A stretch of DNA of 64,000 bases from assembly GCA_030834905.1 (NCBI GenBank), contig JAUQWZ010000034.1, positions 124,001 to 188,000 on the forward strand. Reading direction: 5' to 3'. Shown here in pieces: positions 44,165 to 52,757 of the stretch; position 1 is the first letter of the stretch, and every line of letters begins with the position of its first letter. The notes under the pieces were generated by a model. It did not search any database. It had not been told where the DNA came from and saw nothing but the letters and a program-made list of their open reading frames with translations. This DNA comes from Aggregatilineales bacterium. GTDB taxonomy: Bacteria > Chloroflexota > Anaerolineae > Aggregatilineales > Phototrophicaceae. The position numbers were made by a program, and so were the translations under genes.

Positions 44165-44170
44165 TATAAT
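44165..44170 (+). promoter_or_regulatory. Candidate -10 element before the prephenate dehydrogenase-like gene
   Basis: TATAAT in otherwise very GC-rich sequence, about 97 bp upstream of the ATG at 44267. No good -35 is visible at 16-18 bp, so this could be an activator-dependent promoter. Confidence 0.4.
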
Positions 44171-44266
44171 CAATCTTCCTGATGCTTTTACAGGCTTTGT
44201 ACCTGCACAGACCGGCGTTAAGCGAACGGCTCATCGCGAGAAGATAAACATTAAGGGCACGCCACT

Positions 44267-45292
44267 ATGACCACTATTACCGCAGCAGTTCTGGGACTCG
44301 GACGCATTGGAAGCTCTATCGGACTGGCGCTGAAGCGTCACAACGCCCGCAAGGACGCCCGCCAGCAGTTCCACATCACCGGCTATGATTCCGACCCTGA
44401 TTGGGTCGAAACTGCCAGGCGCAAGGGGGCGATTGACAGCGCCGCCCGCAGCGCCGCCGATGCCGCCGCCAATAAAGACATTGTCGTTCTCGCCCTGCCC
44501 TATGGTGAAGTGCAGGGCGCTTATCGTTCCCTCAAAGACACGGTGCGCGCGGGCGCTGTCATTCTGGATGCGTCGCTGCTGAAGCTGCCTTCAATGGAAT
44601 GGGCGGACAAGTATCTGCCCGCCGAAGCGCACATGGTCGGCGTCACGCCGATCCTGAACCCGGCGTATTTATTCGACGGCACCGATGACGCCGAACATGC
44701 CGCCGCCGATCTGTTTGACGGTGGCACGTTTCTGGTGTCGCCCGGCGCAAAAAGCGCCAAAGATGCCGTCGAACTGACGGCGGATCTGGCTGACCTGCTG
44801 GGCGCGACGCCGCGCTTCGCCGATCCGGTTGAACATGACGGTTGGATCGCCGCGATGGAAGCGCTGCCCACCCTGCTCGGCGTCGCCGCCTTCCACACCC
44901 TGCGTGAAAGCAAGGGCTGGGATGACGCCCAGCGGGCGGGCAATCCCGCCTTTGGTCGCTTGACTCACCGGCTGCACGACACTCACCCGGACGACCTGCG
45001 CGACTTTCTGCTGGATAACCGCGCCAGCGTCGTCTACCAGATCGATCAGCTTATGGAAACGCTCCAGGTGATGCGCCAGATTCTGGCAGAAAATAATCGC
45101 GCGGCGCTGGAAGAAACCCTGATCGAATCGAGTAAGGCATACGAACAATGGTTCCAGCACCGCAGCAGCGCCCGCTGGGGCGATCCCGGAGAGCCGCCGC
45201 GCCAGCAGCCGCGCGACGCCCTGATGGGCGGATTCCTCGGCAGCTACCTGAGCAAGCGCCTGCGCGGCGACAAAGACGACGACAACAGCTAA
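44267..45292 (+). CDS. Prephenate dehydrogenase-like NAD(P)-dependent oxidoreductase
   Basis: A 341-residue protein. The N-terminal Rossmann domain has VLGLGRIGSSIGLAL, then GYDSDPDW at the cofactor ribose site, DIVVLALPYGEV and AVILDASLLK. The C-terminal helical domain has DPVEHDGWIAAMEALPTLL, the region equivalent to the dimerisation and active site of TyrA. It would oxidatively decarboxylate prephenate or arogenate toward tyrosine. No other aromatic amino-acid gene is nearby, and some relatives in this superfamily act on other substrates. Confidence 0.75.
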   Translation: MTTITAAVLGLGRIGSSIGLALKRHNARKDARQQFHITGYDSDPDWVETARRKGAIDSAARSAADAAANKDIVVLALPYGEVQGAYRSLKDTVRAGAVILDASLLKLPSMEWADKYLPAEAHMVGVTPILNPAYLFDGTDDAEHAAADLFDGGTFLVSPGAKSAKDAVELTADLADLLGATPRFADPVEHDGWIAAMEALPTLLGVAAFHTLRESKGWDDAQRAGNPAFGRLTHRLHDTHPDDLRDFLLDNRASVVYQIDQLMETLQVMRQILAENNRAALEETLIESSKAYEQWFQHRSSARWGDPGEPPRQQPRDALMGGFLGSYLSKRLRGDKDDDNS

Positions 45293-45442
45293 CCAGCGGA
45301 ACACAGCCCCTTGCGCGGTGTGCTTCAGGGTGAGGAAGCTCCCATCCAACGAAGTCCCTGCTTCTTCTTCCCCTGAAGATCGCTGAGGATGCGGGTTTTC
45401 CGGTGGAAGTTTACACACATTTTACAGTTCGCTCATGCCTCT

Positions 45443-45471
45443 TTTACGTATTGGCATTACCGTGAAATTAT
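45443..45471 (+). promoter_or_regulatory. Candidate promoter of the PDZ protein gene
   Basis: TTTACG at 45443-45448, a 17-bp spacer and AATTAT at 45466-45471. Each hexamer matches the consensus at four of six positions. Confidence 0.4.
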
Positions 45472-45512
45472 GGCGTTCATTAGCCAGAGCCAATTTTCAG
45501 GAGGTTATGGAT

Positions 45513-46715
45513 ATGCGAAACAAAGTTCAGATAAAAGCGCTGTTGAGTCTGGGTTTAGTACTGCTGCTGAGCTTCGCTTTTTCGAGCGTCGCTTTTGCCC
45601 AGGATGATGCCGAAAGCACGCCCGAAGCGGCAGCCAGCGAGCGCGCCTTCCTCGGCGTGAGCCTTGAGGATGCAGACGGCGCGGTCGTCATTCGCGAGGT
45701 CGTCGAAGCGTCCGCCGCTGCCGAAGCCGGATTGCAGGACGGCGACATCGTCACCGCCATCGCTGGCGCTGCGGTGTCCAGCGCCAGCGAAGCCGCCGAT
45801 GCCATTGGCGCGTTAGCCCCCGGCGACCAGATCACCATCGACTATACCCGCGATGGCGAAGCCGCCACCGCTGAGGTTACTCTGGGCAGCGCGCCAGCGG
45901 AAGCAATCGCGCGGCGTGGATTCGGGCGCGGGCTGGGTGGTAATCGCGGCAACCGCGACCAGCGTGGAACCCGCATGTTAGAACGGCTCGGCATCAGCTA
46001 CAACGCCGAGGATCAGTCGTGGACGATTGAGTCGCTGAGCGAAGACAGCCCATTATATGAAGCCGGTCTGCGCGAAGGCGACGTCATCACCGCCTTTAAC
46101 GGCGACGCCTACGATCCGGCGGGACTGATGCAGCTTTTCATGTCCCAGAACGAAGACGTGACCCTGACCGTCCAGCGTGACGGCGAAGCCGTCGAAATCG
46201 TGGTCAATCCCGGCGACCTGCACCAGCTTGGTCTGGGCGGCATGTTCGGTCGTGGCGGGAATTTCCAAATACCATTTGGTATGGGACGCAATATGCCGCC
46301 GGGCGGCATGATGCCCTTCCACTTTTTTGATGACATGCAGGGTGGCAGCGGTCGGCTGGGAATCACCTTTGTGACTCTGGGCGAGGATACCGCCCAGGAA
46401 CACGACGTGGATGTGACCGAAGGCGCGCTGGTGACCGCAGTCGCCGCCGACTCGCCCGCCGAAGCCGCTGGCTTGCTGGCAGACGACATCATCACCGCCG
46501 TCAATGGCGAGGTGGTGGATACGGAGCGCACGCTGCGCGACCGGCTGTTTGCCTATGAACCTGATGATACCGTCACGCTGGATATCCTGCGCGACGGCGA
46601 AAGCCAGCAGTTGGAAGTCACTCTGGGCGACCGGATGGGATTCGCCGGCATGATGCCGTTCTTCAGCCCTGATAATCTGCCAGCGGCTGAAGCGACAGAA
46701 CAGCCGAACACCTGA
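45513..46715 (+). CDS. Secreted multi-PDZ protein without a protease domain
   Basis: A 400-residue exported protein. A signal peptide with LLLSFAFSSVAFAQ is cleaved near residue 30. Three PDZ-like modules follow. The first (about 45-120) has FLGVSLEDADGAVVIREVV, AGLQDGDIVTAIAG and EVTLGSA. The second (about 160-230) has YEAGLREGDVITAFNGD. The third (about 275-370) has LGITFVTLGEDTAQ, AAGLLADDIITAVNG and LEVTLGD. No trypsin-like or other catalytic domain is present, so it may be a substrate-binding or inhibitor-type partner of an extracellular protease. The ATG at 45513 has AGGAGG 8-9 bp upstream, and another ATG at 45507 is too close to it. Confidence 0.85.
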   Translation: MRNKVQIKALLSLGLVLLLSFAFSSVAFAQDDAESTPEAAASERAFLGVSLEDADGAVVIREVVEASAAAEAGLQDGDIVTAIAGAAVSSASEAADAIGALAPGDQITIDYTRDGEAATAEVTLGSAPAEAIARRGFGRGLGGNRGNRDQRGTRMLERLGISYNAEDQSWTIESLSEDSPLYEAGLREGDVITAFNGDAYDPAGLMQLFMSQNEDVTLTVQRDGEAVEIVVNPGDLHQLGLGGMFGRGGNFQIPFGMGRNMPPGGMMPFHFFDDMQGGSGRLGITFVTLGEDTAQEHDVDVTEGALVTAVAADSPAEAAGLLADDIITAVNGEVVDTERTLRDRLFAYEPDDTVTLDILRDGESQQLEVTLGDRMGFAGMMPFFSPDNLPAAEATEQPNT

Positions 46716-46748
46716 CCTGAAAACTTCCGTAAGCTTCCCCCTTAATGG

Positions 46749-46787
46749 CTGCGCGCCTGTCACGATACAGGCGCGCAGTCATTTGTA
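46749..46787 (+). terminator. Terminator after the PDZ protein gene
   Basis: A perfect 12-bp stem (46749-46760 with 46767-46778) with a 6-base loop, followed by a modest T tract. Confidence 0.8.
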
Positions 46788-46797
46788 ATACCCCCGC

Positions 46798-46826
46798 TTG
46801 AAGCGGCATAAGCCGGGGGCTATAAT
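46798..46826 (+). promoter_or_regulatory. Promoter of the nucleotide-sugar dehydrogenase gene
   Basis: TTGAAG at 46798-46803, a 17-bp spacer and TATAAT at 46821-46826. It is overlapped by a GC-rich imperfect palindrome (CCCCCGCTT...AAGCCGGGGG) that could be an operator. Confidence 0.75.
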
Positions 46827-46861
46827 AAATTTCATTCGAGTCTATAGCAGGGATATCTCCT

Positions 46862-48178
46862 TTGAATCACTTCAAGCAAACGCTGTTGGATCGTCTTCAG
46901 CGCCGCGAGGCGAAAGTCGGCATAATCGGGCTTGGCTATGTCGGGCTGCCGCTCGCGGTTGAATTCGCTGAAGTCGGCTTCCAGGTCATCGGTCTGGACA
47001 TCAGCCAAACCAAAGTTGACCAGCTTAATCGAGGTGAAAGCTACATCCCGGACATTCCAACCGAACGGCTTCAGCCGCTGGTTCGGGATGGGCGGCTGTG
47101 CGCCACCACTTCTTATGACGATATGCGCCAGGCAGACACGATCAGCATTTGCGTGCCCACCCCGCTGCGCCAGACCAGAGACCCCGATATGTCCTACGTG
47201 ATCGAGTCGGTCAACGCGGTTGCCGAAATCTGCCATGATGGGATGCTGATCGTCCTCGAAAGCACCACCTACCCCGGCACGACTCAGGAAATCGTCGTAC
47301 CCAAGCTCGAAAGTAAGGGCTTCATCGTTGGCGAAAATGTCTTTGTCGCTTTTTCGCCCGAACGCATTGATCCCGGCAACCAGCGCTTCGGCGTCCGTAA
47401 TACGCCAAAAGTCGTCGGCGGCGTCACCGCCGATTGCAACGAGGTCGTGACGGCGCTCTACAGCGCGGCGGTTGAAAATGTGGTGCAGGTGTCTTCACCC
47501 ACAACGGCGGAAATGGTAAAGCTGCTGGAAAACACCTTCCGCGCCGTGAACATCGGTCTAGCCAACGAAATGGCGCTGATGTGCGATAAGCTCGGCGTGG
47601 ATGTTTGGGAAGTGATTCAAGGTGCGGCTTCCAAGCCGTTCGGCTTCATGCCCTTCTTCCCCGGTCCCGGTCTGGGCGGTCACTGCATCCCGATTGACCC
47701 GCTGTATCTCAGTTGGAAGCTCAAGACGCTGAACTATAACGCCCGTTTCATCGAGCTTGCCAGCGAGGTCAATACCTCGATGCCGGTGTACGTGGTCGAG
47801 AAGGTTGCCCAGGCGCTGAATGACGATACCAAGTCAGTGCGCGGCTCGCGCGTGGTTGTCCTCGGCACTGCCTATAAGCGCGACATCGACGACGTGCGCG
47901 AAAGTCCGGCGCTGGACATCATCAAGCTGCTGCGCCAGCGCGGTGCCGATGTCGTTTACAACGACCCGCACGTCCCCAGCCTTCGTCTGGAAGATGACGA
48001 GCGCATGTACAGCAGCGCCTACTCCAGCGCTCTGCTCAATGAAGCCGACTGCGTCCTCATCGTGACCGATCATTCGGCTTATGACTGGCAGGATGTGCTG
48101 AAACATGCGCGGTTGGTGGTCGATACCCGCCACGCAACGGCAAAACTTGACGGCGGCGCTCGCGTGGTAACTTTGTAA
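46862..48178 (+). CDS. Nucleotide-sugar dehydrogenase (WbpA/UDP-GlcNAc 6-dehydrogenase type)
   Basis: A 438-residue UDP-sugar dehydrogenase that oxidises C6 of UDP-hexose or UDP-HexNAc to the uronic acid with NAD. GLGYVGLPLAVEFAEVG is the NAD-binding loop. STTYPGTTQEIV, SPERIDPGNQRFG and the catalytic Cys in PGPGLGGHCIPIDPLYLSW follow, with GTAYKRDIDDVRESPALDI in the C-terminal domain. The FSPERIDPG wording and length fit the WbpA/WecC branch. It starts with TTG at 46862. It supplies a uronic-acid donor for the glycan genes elsewhere in the window. Confidence 0.92.
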   Translation: MNHFKQTLLDRLQRREAKVGIIGLGYVGLPLAVEFAEVGFQVIGLDISQTKVDQLNRGESYIPDIPTERLQPLVRDGRLCATTSYDDMRQADTISICVPTPLRQTRDPDMSYVIESVNAVAEICHDGMLIVLESTTYPGTTQEIVVPKLESKGFIVGENVFVAFSPERIDPGNQRFGVRNTPKVVGGVTADCNEVVTALYSAAVENVVQVSSPTTAEMVKLLENTFRAVNIGLANEMALMCDKLGVDVWEVIQGAASKPFGFMPFFPGPGLGGHCIPIDPLYLSWKLKTLNYNARFIELASEVNTSMPVYVVEKVAQALNDDTKSVRGSRVVVLGTAYKRDIDDVRESPALDIIKLLRQRGADVVYNDPHVPSLRLEDDERMYSSAYSSALLNEADCVLIVTDHSAYDWQDVLKHARLVVDTRHATAKLDGGARVVTL

Positions 48179-48282
48179 AGTTGTAAAACAGAATCCGTTG
48201 TATGATTCCAGAAGCGGGTGCGGCGTTCGCGTTCACCCGCTTCTTGCCACAGTCGAGCAGTTGAATCAAAGGATCTGCGCCG

Positions 48283-49122
48283 ATGGACATGTCTCACCAA
48301 CTCAGAACCCTGCCACCGGAAGCTCTGGATATCCTGCGCTTTTATCGCGGGCTGAATACCCGGTCTGCCCATGCCGACGATATCATCGACGGCGCGGATT
48401 TGAGTGATCGCGGCTTTGGTAAAGCCATTCGCCGGTTGGTGACCAAGAACTATCTGGTGATGGACGGCGATCAGGTATACCGTCTGTCGGATATGGGACA
48501 GCGCGCTGTAGAAGCGCTCGGCACCGTTGATCTGAACCCGCTGGATGCCTTCGACTCCGATTACGAGGATGACGACGACGATGACGGGGCGATGGAATGG
48601 ATTGATGACGATGAAGATCCGTTCGCGGGAACCGGCGTTGAAGTGGCTGTGAGTGCCAGCGCCGAGGCTGCCGTCGAACCTCGCTCCATCAAGCGGCATC
48701 TGGTGCTGGTCGCGCCGCGCGTGTTACGCGCCGGGCAGCCGACCAATGTCTTTGTGGGTTTTGACGCCGCCGCCGATGACGAGTTCCTGTTTTCACCGCT
48801 GGAAGTCATTCTGCGCCTGAACGTGCTTCACGGCGAACCGGACGAGACAACCGAAACCTCGCTGGTGCTCGAAAACCGCGCCGTTCATAAAACGTTTGAA
48901 GTGGTGGCGGGCAGTTACCAGCAGGCACGCATCCGGGTGGAAGTCTGCCAGCTTAACGATGATCTGCTCGAACCGGATGGCTGCGGCGGTTTATATGCCG
49001 ATCTGCCGGTCGGTGCTGACGACGTTGACACGACCCTCGCCGCTTACGGCGCCGATCTCGAACTGCGGGAAGCCCCGCCATCCGAGGACGACTTAACACT
49101 GAACGAATATGATTTTGAGTAG
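48283..49122 (+). CDS. Uncharacterised protein: winged-helix-like N-terminus, acidic linker, beta-rich C-terminus
   Basis: A 279-residue protein that I do not recognise. Residues 1-88 read like a winged helix (SHQLRTLPPEALDILRFYRG, GKAIRRLVTKNYLVMDGDQV, YRLSDMGQRAVEAL). Residues 90-120 are a run of Asp and Glu. Residues 135-245 form a beta-rich domain (HLVLVAPRVLRAGQPTNVFV, YQQARIRVEVCQL) resembling macroglobulin- or Ig-like sandwiches. There is no signal peptide. It may be a DNA-associated regulator. It follows the nucleotide-sugar dehydrogenase by 104 bp. Confidence 0.7.
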   Translation: MDMSHQLRTLPPEALDILRFYRGLNTRSAHADDIIDGADLSDRGFGKAIRRLVTKNYLVMDGDQVYRLSDMGQRAVEALGTVDLNPLDAFDSDYEDDDDDDGAMEWIDDDEDPFAGTGVEVAVSASAEAAVEPRSIKRHLVLVAPRVLRAGQPTNVFVGFDAAADDEFLFSPLEVILRLNVLHGEPDETTETSLVLENRAVHKTFEVVAGSYQQARIRVEVCQLNDDLLEPDGCGGLYADLPVGADDVDTTLAAYGADLELREAPPSEDDLTLNEYDFE

Positions 49123-49156
49123 ATTCATAAATTAATCCGGGTTTTCCGTACAGCGC

Positions 49157-49945
49157 TCATTCTTCCGGCGGCGTCCAGCCAAACGGCACTTCCTCGTCCA
49201 GTAGCTGGATCGGCTTTGCCGGACGCAGATGTTGTGTCACGTCACCCTGGGACATCGACAGCCCCTCGCGCAGTTCGCGCAGGCTGTTGCGCCGTCGCAG
49301 TTCCGACGCATAGTAAATCGTCCTGGTCGCGCTCGGATCAAGCGTAATGCGGGCGACGCCGCGCGCCAGCACATCCACCGCCATCGGCGCGATGCGGCGA
49401 AAGCCAAGCCACGAAAACGGCGGCAGCACCCCCAGCAGCGACATCATCCGGTTTAGCGGGTGACGCTGCGTCCCACGCGCGTAGACAATGGGCGCGCGAA
49501 TGATCGTCGCTCGCAGCCCCACGCGCTCGATATAGTCTTCCGCCTCGCGTTTGGCGGCGATGTAATCGCCATTCACCCAGGGCGCGCGGGCGCTGCTGAT
49601 CAGCACCATGTGCTGCGCGCCGCCGCTGACGCACATATTCGCCACGTTGCGCGCCGAGACGAAATTCAGCCAGTGATAGGTTAAGCCTTTAGCGGGATCA
49701 GCCGTCATGCTGCCCACCGTATGGATGACGCTGGTGTGCCCCCGCGCCCGCCCTTTCAGGCTGGACGACTCCCATACATCCGCCGACCACCAGCGCACCC
49801 GCTGCCCCAGCGGACCCAGCTTGTCTTCCGCGCCCGGTCGCACCAGAAGCGTGACTTCAGCCCCTTCAGCGAGAAGCGCCGCCGCGATATAGTCGCCCAG
49901 AAATGTGCCGCCTCCGGTGACCAGTACTCGTCTGTTCGTCGTCAT
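49157..49945 (-). CDS. NAD(P)-dependent epimerase/SDR-family protein
   Basis: A 262-residue extended or atypical SDR. VLVTGGGTFLGDYIAAAL is the cofactor loop, VIHTVGSMTAD the NNAG-like strand, and GDYIAAKREAEDYI supplies the YxxxK pair. It resembles complex I NDUFA9-like and sugar-epimerase-type proteins. Whether it acts catalytically on nucleotide sugars is uncertain. It is divergent from recX across a 447-bp intergenic region. Confidence 0.82.
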   Translation of the reverse strand: MTTNRRVLVTGGGTFLGDYIAAALLAEGAEVTLLVRPGAEDKLGPLGQRVRWWSADVWESSSLKGRARGHTSVIHTVGSMTADPAKGLTYHWLNFVSARNVANMCVSGGAQHMVLISSARAPWVNGDYIAAKREAEDYIERVGLRATIIRAPIVYARGTQRHPLNRMMSLLGVLPPFSWLGFRRIAPMAVDVLARGVARITLDPSATRTIYYASELRRRNSLRELREGLSMSQGDVTQHLRPAKPIQLLDEEVPFGWTPPEE

Positions 49946-50041
49946 AGCATCCCTGGTTCAGTTTTAAGAACCTGCAACACGCGAGGCGTTGAAATTACCC
50001 CGTTGTCTAAATCACTTAAACTGTGCATAATTATAGCTATG

Positions 50042-50221
50042 GTTATCTAAATAACTCTGAAATGAACCATGATTTGGGGTTATGTCTGTAAAGACATAAC
50101 TGGCAGGCTGGAAAATGAATCGTCCTTTAGAGGACGCAAAAAACGTTGTGCCGAGCCGCGTGCGGCTTTGAGAGAAGAACGTGAAGCGAACGGATACTTT
50201 AGCATGAGCCTGAAGCAGCTC
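50042..50221 (+). ncRNA. Candidate structured RNA or recX leader
   Basis: Consecutive short hairpins can be drawn: 50042-50055 (GTTAT-CTAA-ATAAC), 50079-50100 (9-bp stem GTTATGTCT/AGACATAAC, GTAA loop), 50121-50136 (CGTCCT-TTAG-AGGACG), 50154-50167 (AGCCG/CGGCT) and 50206-50221 (GAGC/GCTC). No known riboswitch consensus was recognised. It could be a leader of recX or an independent RNA. Confidence 0.45.
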
Positions 50222-50304
50222 CCGGTAACCTGAGCAGTATCAGCCTCTTTTGCTCTTTGTAGACGACAAACGCATCTATTGCGTGGCGCAATGTTATTCG
50301 TTTC

Positions 50305-50332
50305 GTACACCTGTACAAACGTACATCTGTAC
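50305..50332. promoter_or_regulatory. Tandem GTACAnCTGTAC operator-like boxes before recX
   Basis: Two near-identical 16-bp units, GTACACCTGTACAAAC and GTACATCTGTACAAAC. Each holds the dyad GTAC-N4-GTAC (50305-50316 and 50321-50332), with centres 16 bp apart. The dyad resembles cyanobacterial-type LexA boxes, and recX is a common SOS gene, so LexA binding is a reasonable inference. Confidence 0.6.
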
Positions 50333-50333
50333 A

Positions 50334-50377
50334 AACCAGCCGGTTCGTTTCAGACGATTGCGGCTGGTTGTTTTTTT
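50334..50377 (+). terminator. Terminator or attenuator hairpin in the recX leader
   Basis: A perfect 9-bp stem AACCAGCCG/CGGCTGGTT (50334-50342 with 50361-50369), an 18-base loop and then G plus seven T. It ends 15 bp before the recX ATG. Confidence 0.75.
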
Positions 50378-50392
50378 GGATGGGCTAATTCC

Positions 50393-51067
50393 ATGGGCGT
50401 CATTACGGCGCTTGAGGTACAGAAGCGCAATAAGAAGCGCGTGAATGTTTACCTCGATGAAGAATTTGTATTCAGCCTGAGCTTAGACGAAGCGGCGCGG
50501 CTGCATAAAGGGCAAGTCCTTTCTGACGCTGATGTCGAAAAGCTGCGCGACCAGGATGAAGTCAGCCGTGCATTTGATAGTGCCGCGCGCTTTCTATCCT
50601 ATCGACCGCGCAGTATGCACGAAGTTCGTCAAAACCTCCGCCAAAAATCCGTCCCACCTGCCGCAATTGATGCCGCGCTTGAACGTTTGAGCGCGCACGG
50701 ATACCTGGATGACCGTGCATTTGCCGAGTTCTGGGTGCGCGAACGCAATGCGTTCAAACCACTCAGCCCAAAGGCGCTGCGTTTCGAACTGCGCAAAAAA
50801 GGCGTGCCCGATTCCATCGTGGACGAGGTGCTCGCCGATGTGGACGCAGACGAAACGGCGTATCGCGCCGCCCTCAGTCAGTCGCGTCGCCTGCGCGGTT
50901 CTGACCGGCGGACGTTTCACGAAAAGATGTACGCCTTTTTGCAGCGTCGCGGGTTCTCATACTCCACTGCGCGAAGCATCATCCGGCGCTTGACCGAGGA
51001 ACTCGACGCTGAAGATGGCTATTTTGCGCAAAGCTCGGCAGATGATGAACCTTTTGATGACGAGTAA
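50393..51067 (+). CDS. recX: RecX-family regulatory protein
   Basis: A 224-residue RecX, which caps and disassembles RecA filaments. The N-terminal beta strands (GVITALEVQKRNKKRVNVYL) are followed by three three-helix repeats: RAFDSAARFLSYRPRSMHEVR, ALERLSAHGYLDDRAFAEFW, and KALRFELRKKGVPDSIVDEVL with a last degenerate copy. The C-terminus is acidic. The ATG at 50393 starts the conserved region; the longer upstream frame runs through the operator-like boxes and hairpin. No recA is in the window. Confidence 0.9.
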   Translation: MGVITALEVQKRNKKRVNVYLDEEFVFSLSLDEAARLHKGQVLSDADVEKLRDQDEVSRAFDSAARFLSYRPRSMHEVRQNLRQKSVPPAAIDAALERLSAHGYLDDRAFAEFWVRERNAFKPLSPKALRFELRKKGVPDSIVDEVLADVDADETAYRAALSQSRRLRGSDRRTFHEKMYAFLQRRGFSYSTARSIIRRLTEELDAEDGYFAQSSADDEPFDDE

Positions 51068-51135
51068 CCAGAAACAAATTCCTAGGAAAGGAGGAAGCGG
51101 ATTATCCATTAGGGTAGTCGCCGCGAACACAACAC

Positions 51136-52668
51136 ATGGATATCGTGATACCCGCCCTCATCGCATTGGTCGTGGGCATTGTATTAGGAATCGTTGGGCT
51201 GACATACTACCAGAATTCGCAGGGTAAAAACCGGCGAGTGCTGGCGGAACAGGAAGCCAAAGAAATTACCCAGCGCGCGACGGAAGAGTCACAGACTGCG
51301 CTTCGCGCAGCCGAAGACAAATCCAAGCGCGTCCTCGATGAATCGAACGAATCGGCACAGCGCCGCCGCCGTGAGCTTGATAAAGAGGATGAACGCCTGC
51401 AGCGCCGTCGTGAAGACCTCGATAAGCGCTACGAACGAATGGAACAGCGCGAGCAGAACCTCAATAAGCGCCAGAGCCGCCTCGATAAGCAGCAGGTTGA
51501 CCTGCAAAAGCTTCAGGACGAACGCGCTGAAGAGCTTCAGCGCATCGCTCAGATGACCACCGATGAAGCCAAAGCCGAACTGATGCAGATCGCTGAAACG
51601 GAAGCCCGCAACGACATGGTGCGTATCATCCGTCAGGTGGAAGCGGAAGCGCGCGAAGAAGCGGACTCCCGCGCCCGCGACATTATCTCCCTCGCCGTAC
51701 AGCGGCTCGCCTCTGAGCACATCTCCGAAATCTCTATCAGTGTTGTTCCGCTGCCGAGCGATGAAATGAAGGGACGTATTATCGGGCGCAATGGACGCAA
51801 CATTCGCGCCTTTGAACTGGCAACCGGAGTCGATGTCGTCGTTGACGACACGCCGGAAGCCATTACCGTCAGCAGCTTTGACCCGGTGCGCCGCGAAGTG
51901 GCGAAACGCGCTATGGCAAAGCTGGTCACCGACGGGCGCATTCACCCGGCGCGTATCGAAAAACTGGTCGAAGATGCGCGCGCCGAAGTTGAACAGACTA
52001 TTCGCCAGGAAGGCGAGCGCGCTGCCTATGAAACCGGCATCCCCGGCTTGCATCCTGAAATCATCAAGCTGCTGGGGCGGCTCAAATTCCGCACCAGCTA
52101 CGGTCAGAACATGCACGGTCACGCGATTGAAACTGCCCATATCGCCGGTATGATCGCCGCCGAGTTGGGCGCAGATGTGATGATCGCCAAGGCGGGCGGT
52201 CTGCTGCACGACCTTGGCAAAGCCGTTGACCATGAAGTTGAGGGAACCCACGCGCTGATCGGCGCGGAACTGGCGAAGCGCTACGGCGTCAACGCGCGCG
52301 TGGTCAACGCCATCGCCAGCCATCACCATGAAGTCGAGCAGGAGTATGTCGAATCGTACATTGTCGAAGCGGCAGATGCCATCTCCGGCGCGCGACCCGG
52401 CGCGCGGCGTGAGAGCCTCGAATCGTATGTGCGCCGCGTGCGCACGCTGGAAGAAATCGCCACCAGCTTCGAGGGTGTCGAACAAAGCTACGCGCTTCAG
52501 GCAGGGCGCGAAGTTCGCATCATCGTGCGCCCGGACGCGATTGACGATCTGGCGGCGCTGCGCCTATCGCGCGATATCGCCAAGAAGATCGAAGAAACCA
52601 TGCAGTATCCAGGACAGATCAAAGTGCAGGTGATCCGCGAAACTCGCGCTGTCGAGTATGCCCGCTAG
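51136..52668 (+). CDS. rny: Ribonuclease Y
   Basis: A 510-residue membrane-anchored endoribonuclease that initiates mRNA decay. It has an N-terminal helix (4-26, [19 protein letters not shown]), a long coiled coil rich in Glu, Arg and Gln (about 35-195), a KH domain (about 205-270) with [21 protein letters not shown], and an HD domain with [20 protein letters not shown] and HHHEVEQ. The length and order are those of the family. The ATG at 51136 is the only start before an in-frame stop at 51115. The strongest ribosome-binding site (AGGAAAGGAGG, about 51084-51094) lies some 42 bp too far upstream. Confidence 0.96.
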   Translation: MDIVIPALIALVVGIVLGIVGLTYYQNSQGKNRRVLAEQEAKEITQRATEESQTALRAAEDKSKRVLDESNESAQRRRRELDKEDERLQRRREDLDKRYERMEQREQNLNKRQSRLDKQQVDLQKLQDERAEELQRIAQMTTDEAKAELMQIAETEARNDMVRIIRQVEAEAREEADSRARDIISLAVQRLASEHISEISISVVPLPSDEMKGRIIGRNGRNIRAFELATGVDVVVDDTPEAITVSSFDPVRREVAKRAMAKLVTDGRIHPARIEKLVEDARAEVEQTIRQEGERAAYETGIPGLHPEIIKLLGRLKFRTSYGQNMHGHAIETAHIAGMIAAELGADVMIAKAGGLLHDLGKAVDHEVEGTHALIGAELAKRYGVNARVVNAIASHHHEVEQEYVESYIVEAADAISGARPGARRESLESYVRRVRTLEEIATSFEGVEQSYALQAGREVRIIVRPDAIDDLAALRLSRDIAKKIEETMQYPGQIKVQVIRETRAVEYAR

Positions 52669-52696
52669 CCTCGCCTGACCTCTCCATGAATCACAC

Positions 52697-52724
52697 AGGG
52701 GCGTTCTCAATTGAGAGCGCCCCT
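52697..52724. terminator. Bidirectional terminator-like hairpin after rny
   Basis: A 12-bp stem (52697-52708 with 52713-52724, one wobble) with an AATT loop between the convergent rny and BMP genes. The T tract is weak. Confidence 0.7.
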
Positions 52725-52757
52725 GCTGATTTCACACTAGCTGCGATTGAGCGAGCT

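Larger units (their letters stand above)
49946..50392. other. 447-bp intergenic region between SDR and recX
   Basis: This is the longest non-coding stretch of the window. It holds an AT-rich segment (about 50000-50060) with a perfect TATAAT on the minus strand at 50030-50035, suitable for the SDR gene. It also holds a series of RNA hairpins (50042-50221), tandem GTAC-N4-GTAC boxes (50305-50332) and a terminator-like hairpin (50334-50377). A minus-strand reading frame of 84 codons (50080-50334) has no recognisable product. Confidence 0.7.

Noticed and set aside
50101..50230. c-di-GMP-I riboswitch before recX
   Set aside because: The segment GGACGCAAA and a late GGTAACC recall the motif, but the following GCC, the GNRA-closed P2 and the pairing of the ends could not be matched.
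50080..50334. 84-codon minus-strand gene
   Set aside because: Runs through the hairpins and operator-like boxes, has no recognisable domain and no good ribosome-binding site.
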